Origin: Glossina fuscipes
Taxonomy: Eukaryota; Arthropoda; Insecta; Diptera; Glossinidae
DNA: 64,000 nt
Direction of reading: 5' to 3'
Assembly: GCF_014805625.2 (NCBI RefSeq)
Contig: NW_023998415.1
Coordinates: 30,554,428-30,618,427 of the forward strand
Shown here: in pieces, positions 24,951-38,379 of the stretch
How the letters are laid out: each line of letters begins with the position of its first letter
Numbering within the stretch: position 1 is the first letter of the stretch
Notes under the pieces: model-generated
Database searches by the model: none
What the model saw: the letters and a program-made list of their open reading frames with translations, nothing else
What the model was told of the DNA's origin: nothing
Made by a program: the position numbers and the translations under genes

Positions 24951-26435
24951 GATAGCCATATTTTTCACTCCAATGTACTATTTCTTCAGCTTTATCGGAA
25001 TAGTCTAGATTGTTAATGCAGTAAGGCTCATCTTGCATGGTGTACTCTTCCTCTAGAACTTGGCATGAGGTTAATTTTCCTAAAATTATTTGAATTTGAT
25101 TATTACTACATAATTTCATGAAATATTCATGGGCACCGCCGTATCTTTTTACATTGCCCAATATTGACTCCAGGATATCCTGGTTAAATTTTCGCGATAG
25201 TATATTTATTGCCTTGTTCGATCACAGCAGCTCTTCGATTAATTGTTCGAATGTCTTTAACATGTTTTTCGTGCCGCTATGTAGATATCCTTGAAATATA
25301 TTAAGCTATCATTTAAATCCGATTTGATTTCAACCCAGATTATATTGTTAATTGACCGATTTCCTTTGTGTTTGTGGAAAACATTAAAAATTTTACTCGC
25401 TTTTTTGCACCATTCTAGTGATTTTATTTCAGATGTCTGTGTCTTCTCTATGTTTTTGAATATACCACGTTCATTCGACGCTTTTAAATTTGCGACAATC
25501 TTGTCGCTAAATATATTAAACGGAGCCAGCGGGCTTGAAGGGGTTAAATCAAAGCCTCGCTTTTTCAGTATAGCCGAAATGTTTGAATATTCCTTGTTTT
25601 TGTTAATCTCATTAAACAGAAGGTGAATGGGGCCCTCCGACTCTTCATTAAGGAACTCTTTAGAATATTTTATAACAAACTTGTTCCGCAAACATCTCAA
25701 TAGTTGTATGTAGTCATATAAGGTAGGAATGTTGCTATAAATTGGGAGTAATGAGAATGCTTTTCATATGTACGGGAGTCACAGGTTGGTCACAAACAAG
25801 ATCTACAACTTTTAGTCGAATTGACTCTGCAATTTTTATAATATATAATGTTTGAAAAGCCACATCATCTTTTTTTTTACATTAATTTGAAAATTACACA
25901 AAAGTATTTTGAAATTGGTGATCAGGTTCCTGCCGACAAATACTGTTGACCGCTTGGCCACTTCTGGTATCATTTCGTTTCCTTGGTTGGTACGGCTTTC
26001 CATGCAATCGTGTTTTTTATTACGATTTTGTTCTACATCGACGTAAACATCGTCAACATTTACTATTATTATTATTTTCTGTTCCTCATTTAACTTACGA
26101 TTTTTTTAAATTGTTTCTTATAATTTGACTCCATTACGTCGACAATCTTTTTTAAGGTACGAATGTTCGGTAAATGAATCCCTAAATAGACTCTCATGAA
26201 ACCATAGCACTTATAGTACTGCGTATATATCTGTTCGCAGAGGCCTTTCTCTTGCTCGGAGAAGCTACTTTCAGGTGTCTTTTTACTAATAACTTTTACT
26301 AACTTTTATTTATTTTGATTATCTAGACTAATATACTCCAAGTTTGTCTTTAACCGTTTTGATGTTGATGAGATATTGTCGTTCATCTCTGTCTTGCATG
26401 CATTCATTTGTTCCAATTGTTCCATTCGTTTCAAT
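24946..26435 (-). pseudogene. P-element superfamily (THAP9-like) DNA transposase remnant
   Basis: Minus-strand pieces appear in the family's order. 'MEQLEQMNACKTEMND' (about 26419) is a coiled-coil-like start. 'FSEQEKGLCEQIY...YGFMRVYLGIHLPNIRTLKKI' (about 26100-26265) matches the 'LPxxxTLxxW' block. 'IPEVAKRSTVFVGRNL' and 'FKILLCNFQ' follow, then 'AESIRLKVVDLVCDQ' (about 25785-25830), the 'GLxVxxxVCDQG' motif. 'LYDYIQLLRCLRNKF' (about 25670-25720) matches 'YDxxHLLKxxRNxF', and 'RKFNQDILESILGNVKRYGG' (about 25140-25200) matches 'xxFSQDxLExxFxxxRxxGG'. Breaks include an in-frame TAA near 26311, a frame change at an A run near 25870, another near 25757, and a TGA near 25217. A GTAAGT near 26095-26100 could be an old intron donor. 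No THAP domain or terminal repeats were found. Confidence 0.75.
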
Positions 26436-27704
26436 CCTTTTAGTGGACTATTTTTTTCAGAAGTGTGTAGATAGTGTTATGATCGCATCTGTGACCAATA
26501 TACGATTAAAGCTGGAATACTTTAATAAAATTAAATTTTCGTATGTTTTGAAACATTTAAATCAATTTTGCAATTTATTTGCAGGGAGTTTGACAAGCGA
26601 TCTTTTTTCATCAAATTTATCTTGATTATGTTTGCATATCCATACTAATCACTCGCTTATACCCGGGATGCAATATCATAATAATTAATATAATAAGAAG
26701 AATAAAAATGATAGTAATAGTATAATAAAAAAATACATAAAATAAAATAAATTAAGCCTAGGAAATGCAAGATAGATTTGTTAATTTTGCTTACTTACTT
26801 AAATTTTGTTTAACTGCAAGAAAAACATTTTTTAAATTTCAAATGAAAAGAATAAAGAAGGATTTTAATAGGCTTTAATTTTCTGAAAAATTATTTCAAA
26901 ATGTTTTCCTGCGCGCGTTTTCTGAAAAACGATTAAATTTTATTTGTTTAATCATATGTTTAAGAATCAGATGTTTCAGATGTTATAAACACAGGTATGT
27001 TTTATATGAAAAATGAATCAAAACGAAGAATCAAAAAGTGTGCATCATTCACAAAAAGTCTTTTGATGTATTAGTCGGGCGATCGGAAATTATAGCTGCA
27101 AAGGAAATAAAATTTAGGAATTTAAGTCATAAAATCCAATTTACTAAATTTATTGTTCTTTAGCCGACTGTGTATTTAAAAGCAATGGCTGATGAACTGA
27201 TATATAATAAACGGCATAGAGAAAGTAAACGAAACAAAATCAAAAGTGAAAATTTATTAAACGAAAGTCAATTTAGGAGGGCGTGCGTGTATGTGGTTGA
27301 TTAAAAATTTCTCATATTTCTACTAACAGGAGTGGCAGCCGAATAGCAAAAAAATACATTAAGCTAGTGGAAAAAAAACTGAAGTTAATAAAGACACTCT
27401 CGAAAAATGTTTAATTGAAAGGAAGGCGAGAAGAAATAATTTTGTTTTCAGGAGTATTAAAACGTGACGTTATATGTGTGTGTATGTAAATTGTGTGTAT
27501 TCCATAAATAGGTGTGAAAAAGGGAAGAGATAAACATTCCAGGAAAGAAAATGTATTTATTACAAGTATTTACGGAGAAATTCTTGTAAAAAGATTTTCT
27601 CTTAAGAATCACAATTAAGTGCACGCTTATGTGAAAAGTATTAAATTGAAGTGGTAGCAAAGTCATTTGTTAAGCTATTTTCAACGCAATCAGCATTTAA
27701 CACT
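26436..27704. other. Non-coding stretch upstream of the RhoGAP gene start
   Basis: AT-rich DNA between the P-type remnant and the RhoGAP start codon; it should hold the gene's 5' UTR and possibly its promoter. An in-frame TAA at 27642-27644 lies 60 bases before the ATG. No TATA box or initiator could be picked with confidence, and upstream non-coding exons cannot be excluded. Confidence 0.4.
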
Positions 27705-28153
27705 ATGTCCAGTTGGGCCGAACGTGTACATCGTCGTGCAGCCGATTTTGGTAGTGTGGTAACATCCTGCGGTCATCCTGGCTCATCGACACCCGCTTAT
27801 CCTTATCGTTTGGAAAAAGTCAAATTTGGTATACCTCTAGAGGAGGTGTGCAAAAATGATAACATTCCCGGTCCCTTATTGGTACTAATACTTAAACTTA
27901 ACAAGGAGTCACCTAATCGAAGAGATGTATTTCGGGCGCCTGGTCATCAAGGGGCTATGAAGAAATTGATACATTTTTTGCAAGCAGGTCGTCTGGTCAA
28001 TGTTGACAATTATTCTGTATATACCATAGCTAGCGTCTTAAAGAAATTTCTACGGAAAATACCCAACGGTGTGTTTGGACGCACCGGTGAAAATGAACTA
28101 TTTGCCATTATTGAGTTGGAAAGCGAGACCGAGCAAACGGAAAGATTACACAA
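27705..28153 (+). CDS. RhoGAP-domain protein, coding exon 1
   Basis: It encodes residues 1-149 plus two bases of codon 150. The start ATG has A at -3 and an in-frame stop 60 bases upstream. Residues 1-38 (starting MSSWAERVHRRAADFG) form a short N-terminal arm. The RhoGAP fold begins at about residue 40 ('VKFGIPLEEVC'). Arg77 in 'RRDVFRAPG' fits the arginine finger that GAPs insert into the Rho-family GTPase, and 'ASVLKKFLRKIP' (about 118-129) holds the Lys and Arg of the second conserved helix. The exon ends at caa|GTAAGT (donor 28154-28159) in phase 2. It joins exon 2 as AA|A, giving 'RLHKLFTSLPKY'. The sequence is nearest in style to the ARHGAP20/TAGAP-like RhoGAPs, but the exact orthologue was not recognised. 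Confidence 0.88.
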
Positions 28154-31100
28154 GTAAGTCAAGTAAAGGCCAAATTCAAAATCATTCTAGAAATTTTCAA
28201 AATCAATTTAATTAATTACTAAAAATTTATACAAAGCCTGACTTAACTGGTTTTTGATAAACTTGCATATACTCAAGCTAATGTTGTTCTTGCCAGGTGC
28301 AATGTTCTGCTCTAATTGATCAAAAACAAAAAAGGAAAAAAAAAGATGTTTACATTGGATGGTATTGCACAAAAACAAAAAATGAAAAGTATTAACACAC
28401 AAAGTAACTTCATATAGCAGTCTGCACAAAAAAAAATTACAGAGAATTGCATTTAATGCGCGTGAATAAAATGCAACGAAAACATTGCTTTGCTAAAAAA
28501 AAAGTTAAATAAAAATAAATAAAATATGTAAAAAAAAAAAAACAAAAAAATGATAAAAATGAAGAAAAAACATTTGTTAGTATTAAAAAAAAAATAAAAA
28601 TAATGTCAGCAAATCTGAAAGTGTAATACAATGCAGAACGTAGCATAAAAAATAAAAATCAAAGCATTTACAAATAACAAGTTAAACCAGTTAGCGACGA
28701 GTGCTTTTAAAGTAGAAAAAAAGAAAGCAAATTAAACGAGTTTAAATATTTTTTAAGTTTAATTTAGAAAAACGTTTTTTTTTTTTTTTCAATTTTCGCA
28801 AACTAAAAAAGAGCACATAATAGTTAAATGGTTAAGTAGCAGCAATGTTTAAACACTTTAATTACGTACTTATACAGAAACATATTTCTGTCGTGTTTGT
28901 GAAGAAGCCGGAAAAACTAGAGAGTGTATCTCTTGAGTTTTTCTTTTATCTTATGTTATATTTCTTGTTTTAAAAGCACCAATGAAAAAACAAATATTTT
29001 TTCTTTCTTTTATACGTATATAGTAAAAAGAAGGTACGTTGTAGGCGCGCAACTGCTTTTTCTTGTTGGCTTTTTTCTTTTGTATATTTGAACGATAAAC
29101 ATGTTTGCTTGAAGGCGCTTTGCAAAAATAAATACAAGAGTTCGGTTCGGCAGGTATCACTTGAAAATCGATCATTGATTAGCTTTGCATACAAATAGTA
29201 ACATCGTATTGTTTATTTACTTAGGGGAAGCGACAACAATTTAAATGTCTTAACAAGCAAAGAATTTTCTATTAAACCAACGAACCAAACAAATTAGTTC
29301 GCCTAAGCATTCCAGATGTTGTCGCAAAAATTTCTTGATGAACATAATGCTATTGTTTGCCTGCGTTTGAACCTAGCTATGAATACGTTACTGTTTTCGT
29401 GCGTATCGCATAGAGCTGGTCCTGTCGATACAAAATCTCTTAGCCTAATGACCTACTTTTTTTTTTAAAGTTTCATTGTATTCTGGGAGGAAGTTGACTT
29501 TTACGAAGCAACCGTGTAAATATAACTATTCTGTGACAGGGTTGCCGAACCAGCACCATCTCTGCATGTAAAATGAGATAATGCTGGCATTTTGCAAGAG
29601 TGGAACACAAACGTTCGCGCGACAGGTTCTTGATTTCAAATTCCGCTTCCAAATCCAGCAATAATCGGTGATCGCATGAATTCCTTATCAGTCTAATGAC
29701 CTGAATCTATTTCGTTCCGCCCTTACATTGATATCTCATTCCCTGTATTTATATTTGATATATATGTTGTCACTTAACTGAACGTGGTGCGCTCGAAAAA
29801 AATTGTACCCTTCGTAGTACCTAGTGATCTAAAAATTGCTACAAATAAAAAAACACACTTACCTAAAATGATACATCAGTACGTAGCTACAAACACTTCA
29901 ATATCAGTCATCACTGACTAAGTATTACTCATTTTTGAGCATTATTTTGAGGTGGTGGAATCAAGAGACATAAAAGAAGGTGATAATATTAGAATCTTGG
30001 CACAATTTCTTGTAGAAGTTCTGACACTTGCGTGTTGCGGCCTTCTTCCCACCAACAGGTATATCAAACATACCAAAGGGGCTCCAAAAAGGCGAAAATA
30101 CACTTTAATGCAAGTAGCAAATGAACAGAGAGAAACTGCAGAACTGCATGGTGAGTTGCGCCAAGTTTTGGAGGTTTTTTGTCTCCAACGTGCTCCATAG
30201 CATGATCTGAAGTTTGAAAGACCAACGATAACGGAACGTTTGCGGACGATGCCAAGTTTTATTTACGAAAATTAGTGCGGTTTGTTAATTTTTAAGGACT
30301 TGCGTATAGCGGTAATAGTAGTAAAATATCAAGGGTAATAAAATTCATCGAATAGCATCTTTGAGAATTTTGCGAAAGTTAAATAAATTGAAATTAGGTT
30401 TGAAAAACACATTGATTAGAAATTATGTAACACTTGGTGAAATAGTAATATTTTACAGTCAGCACTGAAGCTTAGTGACATACGAATTTTATGAAAAGAG
30501 CCTTAGAGATCTCAGAGATTATATAAAGTGTATATATTAGTTTAGTTTATTTTATTAATTAATAATAATAGTTAATAATCATAATATGTTTATTATTATA
30601 CAATAGCAATTATTATTATAATTAATATTAACGTGCTAATATGACCATAAAATTTCTCGCGGAAAATTTTTGAACAATGGTAATATTTAGGTATAAATAA
30701 TAACAATGTTGCACAGTATTGAGTGAAGCCATAGATACAGGCGTAATTATGCATTATAAATTCAGCCCTCTCAGACTAACAATCGTTTTAGTATGGAGTG
30801 GTAACGAGTTCCACAAAATATTTATGATTAATACTTACGGTCAGGAGGATTAAATTCATTGTCCGTTCATATTTAGCAAACAATATTTTTCAATATAAAT
30901 ATTTTGATCTTCAAATTCCGATGAGCGGAGATTTCTGACGTGAAGCAACGTTTGAAGATCAGAATTCAAAATCTTGAACGAATGTTTAAATAATTATTTT
31001 CATTTTTAAATTTATTAAAAACATATCCAGCGCACTTAATAAAAGATTAGTTTACAACCTATCGCTAGAAACTCGATCTAAGTTACTATATAGGTTCCAT

Positions 31101-32017
31101 AAACATTTGCAATAGAATATATATATGAAATTCGGGATTGATCTATACTGGTCTATTAGAGTGTTTGTGTGTATGAATGTTAACGTGATAGTCTCGATTG
31201 CCAAAATTTTGCAAAAAAAACAGTGAAAAGATTATCGCACGCAGGCAGATAAGGAGAATGCGTCAGATCAGTCAAAGAATAACCCTACAGTACAATGCAA
31301 ACTGGAAACTGAAAACATCTCAGTTTTCAAAAACCAAAAAGAAATGTGATTGGTTTTCTGCTCATTATTTATAAACAACAATTACAACAACAAACACAAT
31401 ATCTGCACAAAAAGAGAAAAAAATCGCCATAACTATCAGCCATTATAGAGTATTGAAGCTTTATTATTTTAATTAAAAAAAAAAAAAACATCATTTTTTT
31501 TTTGGTTAAGAAGCCAATGGTGGTGGATATAAAAAATTCCCCATAGCCGAATTTAATTATCTTTCTTGCTTTCGTTATATGCGTGTTGCGTTTGGGTGAA
31601 GATATACGCATAGTTAAGAGTTAACGATGGTAACACTAGTTTCTTTTAAGATAATACAAATTTATTGTAATTTGAACTCTTTTTGTTCTCACTCTATCTT
31701 TGTCTTTGTCTATCTCTATCTCTTTCCTTATCTTTCTTCGCTCCTTTATAAATAATAGTAAATATGTTGTGCGCTATTAATAGCTTATAACTTTCTCTAC
31801 CCATTTTATATATATATACTGCTAAGTATTTTGTTTAGAAGGTCAGCAGAAATATTCTTTCCAATTCATATTTATGGCTAAGCTATTTTATGGCTTCTTG
31901 TCCTTGTCGTAAATAGGAGAACATATTTTCTCTTCTTTCTATTTCTATTAATAAGAGTTGCGGTAAAAGTTCGCATATGAAAAATAGATATAGAAAATAT
32001 AGATAGATATTTATATT

Positions 32018-32050
<33 letters not shown>

Positions 32051-33379
32051 GTATTCGGTTGTCAGGGATGAAATTTATAGATAAATAGATAAGTGTATTT
32101 AATTGATTATATTCAAATTTTATCCTTGACGACCCAATATGTACATGTGAATATGAAGTATTCTACTTAAGTCACTCACCTATAATGATGTCTATAAATC
32201 TGGTACTATTCTATATGATCCGGATGTAATGTGTTCCCTATACTTATTTGATATTATAGTACATTTAATAATAATTGCTTCTGTGTGACTACCCAGCACG
32301 AAAACACTTATAAACGAGGAAATACCAAACGTTGCGTTGCCTTTCAAATGAACGGAGATAGTCAGTCAGTCGTGAACGTAGGCGTTGTTGTTTTTATACA
32401 GTGAATAAAAAAGTCTCTTAGGACTCTTGTACATGTAGGTACAGACACAGTTAAGAAATGTGTTAACTTTATTACTCCATTTGTAACAACTAGACTATGT
32501 AAACTGTCTGACCTATGCGTGGTTGTCATGCAAGATAAAAATATAATAATTAATTGATGAGGAATTCATTGCTTTGGGATAAGGTTTTGGTTTTCTCAAG
32601 CTCAAGTTGAGATGGGTTTGTCAATTGCACGATCATAGGATCATAACTACTTACTTAGCTACGATATTTGCAATAGATTACAATATAAGTCGCATATTTT
32701 GGTTTTTGTATGCAAGGTTGAGAAAGACGAAGCAGCACTCACGGGATTAATGGGCTGACATATCTAAATCGATCCAATTTCTCATCCAAATGGCAATACA
32801 CATGTTCGCTGATCAATTGTCAGCAAGTTATCCCGTAGCCGGCAATTTTCGTAGATACGCGCACCACTAGACATTTCGTATATAATTGGTAGCTGCGATG
32901 AGTTAAATCATTTATAAAATTTGAATGTCTTTCTTTGACATTTATAGGAAGATGAAAATTGCATCATAGCAGATTTCTTCATCCAATACTTTGAAACAAG
33001 CACTGAATAGGAAAACTTGCTTGATCAAATAGCTATGAGTTTTCCTTTTTCTTAAGCGAACAAGTTTCGTGGAAAAGTTTTTATTTCCTCGATACTGAAA
33101 CATAATGAGCGGCGCATATGGTACTTATGTATAAAAAATAGTATGCATAGATGATTATATGTGTATGTCTACATAATATAAAGATTGCCTTTAAAAGTTT
33201 AATGAACGTCAGTTGCATAAAAAATGCATTCATTAGAGAGCGATTGAGTTTAATAACGCAGTTAAAATAAAATGGAGATAATTAAAAATTTAACATATAT
33301 TGTCTATGTATAAATTTGTAACGGAAATTGATTAAGTTTCGCACGATTGTTATCGTGAAACATTTAACCTATGTCTGAT

Positions 33380-33720
33380 CTCTGTTTTGTCGTCAAGAAC
33401 TGGTCGAAATCGTTGCAAGGTTTCGTTTAATCGACATCAGCACCGACGACAGCGACGATCTTGTAGTCGAAAAGTGCTGCAAGCCCAATCCGTTCACGGC
33501 ATTCACTCTAATATGGTAAGTACTGTATCTACGAAGAATTCTTCGAAGCTAAAGATAAAACTTTCGAGCTTTGCATTGCAGAGCTAATCGCCATAAAATT
33601 TCCAGCAAAGTCTCGCTAAATTTCCAAGGTAGATCAATTTGCTGCACAACTGCGTCCGACCAGCACCAGCACCATTTTTGACGCTTTAAGGAGATCATCA
33701 ATTTTTCTTAAATAAGCTCT
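33380..33720 (+). other. Unassigned coding-like remnant
   Basis: Two + frames joined near 33515 give a coherent peptide: 'RQELVEIVARFRLIDIST', 'DDSDDLVVEKCCKPNPFTAF', then 'YEEFFEAKDKTFELCIAELI' and 'ISKVDQFAAQLRPTSTS'. The residue make-up is that of a folded protein and unlike the low-complexity noise around it. GTAAGT at 33518-33523 could instead be a splice donor. The family was not recognised; an old transposon protein is the most likely source. Confidence 0.3.
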
Positions 33721-34894
33721 TCTTTGATGAATTAAAAGGTGGAGGTAATTGTTGTAGAAAAAATCGAGAGCGTGATCGGATAAACGGGAGTACCTGAAAT
33801 ATTGATTGTTGTTGTTGTTGTTGTTGATATAAAAACAAGTTAAACGAAAGCCTATTAGAAAGAAGTAATCATTAAAGGCTATCTAGTAAAGCTCTTACCA
33901 CATTTAAGACGGGAAACATTTGCCATTTGCTATAAGGCATCGATCAAAAGGTCTTTCAGAGTAGCTCTACTCTGCAATTATCTTCGAAAATCCTACCGCA
34001 GTCGACGATCTACTTTGCTTGTGCTCTGCCGTAACATTTTGCTATAGTGTAATGACAGTCGCGATGTAAACCAGACCCACACTTTGCGAATATTCTAAGA
34101 TCTTAGATAGCTACCTCATTTACTTACAGTGTGATCGACCAGAAGAACAACAGGTTGCTTTTATATTATAGCTATGAAATATCCTTAGTGGGGCGGGTAT
34201 ATTTACAGAAAGAACTGATTCTTGCATTCATGTACCGAAATATATGAACACCCACCAGAAAAACATAAAATCGCTATTAAACAAATAAACATGATGTGTG
34301 GAAAAAAAACAAAAAAGAAGCGAAATGAGAACATAAATAGAAAAGAAAGAAAAACGTAAATAAAAAAGAAAAATAGTGAACGCTTAGAACACAATGACGT
34401 AGGTTCTCAACAAACAAAAAGAAATACACTTTTATATATGTACCATACACACACACACATTTATATATATTTATATTGAGAACGCAGTGACGAATAGTAT
34501 TGCGCATGATACGTAAACTAACCGTAATGAATGAATAAATTTCAACTTTTGTTGTTATTGTTGGCAAAGAAAAAGAGAAAATTTAATGAAAATGAAACAA
34601 ACAACAAATGGAAAATATAATATAAATAAAACAATTATAATTATGTTAGTTGTTACGCATCCGAATGACGTAGATTGGCTATGTTTAAAATTTTTAGCAG
34701 ACGGAACGCGCCTGATAGCGATACATTCGAAGGGAAATCTCCTATTTTCATATTTAGAATAATTCGTTTTTATAAAAATTTCTAGTATAGCATGACTTAC
34801 GCCGCTACTTCCTAGCTATTGGGAAATTCTAAATTTCATAGCGCCTAGAAGGGACAAGTGAAGGGCGAGAATATATTAATGCTTGTTATTATTC

Positions 34895-34930
34895 GTATTT
34901 GTATTTGTATTTGTATTTGTATTTGTATTT
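34895..34930. repeat. (TATTTG)n hexanucleotide microsatellite
   Basis: Six near-perfect hexamer units in tandem. Confidence 0.9.
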
Positions 34931-35109
34931 ACTCAGAAATATTTGAACAACAGAGAGAAGAGGAGATATTCAGTTCAATTTCTCAAATTAAGGATGGAAA
35001 GGATAATTGTGTTGATTTCAAACAAAATAGATTTGAAAATAATTTCAATTATAATCAAAAACGATCTGAAATTTTAAATGTGTAGACTTCCCTTTTAATA
35101 CTTGCCACC

Positions 35110-35415
35110 ACTTGTGATACAATCGTATATTAAGCTTGTACGGATATATGCAACACCCAAAAGGACATGAGACAGACACACCTTTTAGTATAGCGGTTGA
35201 TTCAGATTGAAGTCATTCTGTCTGTCTGCATGTCCTTCTTTTTTTCGTGTGTACAACCAATAGGTCGCCATTTTTGAGATATTTTGATGAATTTTGATAT
35301 ATTGACGTGCTTTGATTGAAGAACGAATGCTATTGAAAATGGTTTAGATCGGGCCACTTTTTCGACCACTTCTCATATGAAGCATTATTTTGAAAGGTCG
35401 TTATATTAATAACCC
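35110..35415. repeat. Dispersed fly repeat, copy E
   Basis: It contains 'gattcagattgaagtc', a 'ctgtctgtctg' tract, and the block 'gaaaatggtttagatcgggcc' followed by 'cattattttgaaaggtcg'. That block is shared with the copy at 60040-60420 ('caaaatggttcagatcgggac ... ccttattttgaaaagttgg'). Confidence 0.55.
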
Positions 35416-37362
35416 TCTTAACAATGTAGTGTAGTGTTGTGTCCATTTATTTAATATGATTCGATTTAAATTATTTTCATTAAACCTGCGTTAAAAAGAC
35501 TCAGTACTCAGGCTTTACGGAACAGTTCATGTTGTCTCACTAAAGCGTGCATATCGAGCGGAAAAAACGTCGATGAAAACGAGGAAAATGATTCACGTCG
35601 ATAATGAATGTCGAATATCCGCAATGGTACTTTTTAGAAAAATTACTCTCTCTGCTACCGACACAATTGAGCCGATTATTAAGCGAAGAAATGGTCATAA
35701 TTTGCGAAATAGTATTATATAGGAGAGTTTTGTATAATCGAATGACGATGACGCCCAACCCCATATGGCGTGATTTGTCTGGGAAAGTTTGACAACATTA
35801 ATCTAGAATACTTTACCCAATAATACTTACACTATTGGATGCATATATTTATTTACCGCAAGTGATGATCGACGTCTTAGATACGCTCGAATGTGATGGC
35901 AGCTTTCGTATATGCTATTAGTTATAGTGTTTTCGAAAACCATATCACAATTGCTTAGGCAATTATTGTTAAATAACCCAAACGAACGAACTAAATTTTA
36001 TGGAATGCGAACAAGTCTTTATTCTTTTAGATATAAACTTTTACGAGTTTCATTTCTAAAATAAAACCGTTTTGAAGGGCTGACATATGGGGTAATTTAA
36101 TTCAAGTTATATATAATAATTATGTGTGTGTGCTATACACACACGTGTATGTGTTACGAAATTTTTCGCTTCAACATTTTTATGCGTTTATGACGGAACT
36201 GACTCGCACACCCTCCCAGTGAGGCAATTTTTCACACTGTGACATCAGCTTAACAGTAGAATTGTCTCAATAAATCATTTCATTGATTTCTTATCGTTAA
36301 GAATATTGTATTTCTCATTGTTTAAGATGATACAGCGAAGCATTTGAATGGAAATACGCCCTCAGCATATTCTCTAATACATAAGATTTTTACGCAGTTA
36401 CAGCGAAAAAAGGGAGAATAAACGATCGAATTGGTCAACGATATAATTTTATTTAAAAATGGCGAGGAGGTTAACGTAAGAAAAATAAATTCAAATATTT
36501 ATTTAGCTAAATTGTTCAGAAAAGCATTTTTTTCTTCTTCACTCAATAAGAGACACTCTGAACACACTAGAGTATCGTAGAATAGATTTTGTCAATTGAA
36601 AGCATTTTTTTACTCTAAAAGTGAAGGGCTAAAGTCCTAAAGCCTTTCGAATGGGTAGCATTTGGGGGAATGAGTCGCCCTTGAGACGGTGTACCCAAAT
36701 GCAAATTTATTTATAATTTCTCAAATTAAAAGATGTCTTTAAAGAGTGTTTATGTACACAAGTACGTTCATATAGTTTCGTGGAGGCTGTCGTTGAATGA
36801 AAGGCATGAAATGAAGTTGAAAGAAATTCGTATCGAATCGGGCAGTGCTTTTGTCAAAGTGAGTGATGAAGCTCTTCATGTTAATTAGAAATTTTTTTTG
36901 CCGCTTTTTTTCGAGAGTTCACTCACAAACACGTGCAGTGTGAAATACGGAATTCTGCCTTTGATAGGATCCGGTAAAGTAGATACCTTTCAGCAAAGAA
37001 TCGCCGAGAAAAGACAATTCGGGAGAATATTCGGGCAGGGAAGGGCTTTTTTTTATGGTGCCTTGGGACTGCAAGCAACATGCAAAAAACATGCCTATAA
37101 CACATTTTCAAATTTCAATTGCGTTTTTTTCTCGAAACACGATTCTTAGAAACGATCGGTGGCAATATATCTACAATTGTTTAGACAATTGTTTTCCCAC
37201 TCGAATTCTCTTGTGAAACACACACGAGATTTTTAATAAGTTCATTACAACATTGTTCGGTAGCAAAAAGGTTGCGTTTGCGAAAATTAAACATTTTTCA
37301 TTTCAAAATCAATTGTATTTTGTGATTTAATTAGCGATAACTATGCAGCATATATGAAACGG

Positions 37363-37560
37363 ATTTTTTTTTTTTTTTTTTTTTTTTAATATGACCAATC
37401 ATTAAGGAGCTGCGCTTTATTCACGTAACAAAGGTTGTGGTCAGAGAGGAAAGTGATAAATAAAAATGAGTGAGACCGTCAGCTTAGTAATTGCGCGCCT
37501 TAATCAGACTGTTTAGTCGCCATCCTTACCTACTCGGCTACTCATGCGAAATTTGCACGA
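37363..37560 (-). repeat. tRNA-derived SINE, second family (poly-A tail), internally shortened copy
   Basis: On the minus strand it begins 'gcatgagtagccgagtaggtaag', whose 'tagccgagtag' fits a Pol III A box. It lacks a clear B box and continues to a 3' domain ('ctttcctctct...ttacgtgaata... tgattggtcatatt'), ending in a long A run (T run on the + strand). The same 3' domain is found in the copy at 49107-49395. Confidence 0.55.
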
Positions 37561-38379
37561 ACTAAATTATGTGCAGGTTGTAGAGCGCCTTGCGTTGAAG
37601 ATGCGTCGTGATGCATGGTGAGCTTTACTTAATATTTTTTAAAAAGAGCACTGCTAAGCCTTTTAGGTTGTGGGGGCGAATTTATGCTGGAACAGCTAAT
37701 GCTTTTCATTGTATTGAAAATTCTACCGCATTTGAGAGTGAGTTGAACCCGAAACCAGCTTTTAGGATGAATGGTATAAATATATTAACAAAGTGAAAGT
37801 ATAATTATGTGTATGTATGTTGTGTCTGTAACTTTTCTTTGGAATAACTTTTTGCCCAACTACTTTTATTGCACTATTGAAAATGTTAAGATTTAAGGAT
37901 TTCTATGATTCAATGCTGTTATCGCTTTCTTTGCTTAAGTGTCTACAGCACTGCTAAGTGTAACTGCCTACGATGTCGTCTCCATTGAATGTTTTAGTCC
38001 GGATTCCATTTTTATTCTTATGCTGACATCAAGCTCTCATTGTATGCTCATTTATCTATTCTTGGTATATAAAATGTCTTGTATACAGTTAAAGGTTTTT
38101 GCAGTGAATCTTTGTGCGATTGCTTCTTACGACTTTTATATGTTGTCTATTTTTTTTTTTTTTTTGATAGTTTTTATTTTTTTAAATGTCTTTAGCTGAC
38201 GTCATAGTTTCATTTTGTACATTGGCAAGGCAGAATATAATTTTCATTTTCATACTCACCACCGCCAAGGCATGGAAATGTATTTGTTTTGTCAAAAAGT
38301 TCGCAAACACTAAAAACTTAAAACGAAGGATCAATCGGGTATATGACACGCCGTACAGTACAACATGAGTACAATAAAT

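Noticed and set aside
29952..30200. 82-residue + frame with 'KRRKYTLMQVANEQRETAEL'
   Set aside because: The peptide looks protein-like and might be a transposon scrap, but no second block or splice signal supports it.
36610..36710. Possible further SINE fragment (minus) and a 9-bp inverted repeat gcatttggg/cccaaatgc
   Set aside because: 'ggctaaagtcctaaagc' resembles the SINE body but the match is too short to call. The inverted repeat alone is expected by chance at this scale.
36898..37149. 83-residue + frame
   Set aside because: No recognisable domain, no splice context, and composition typical of chance.
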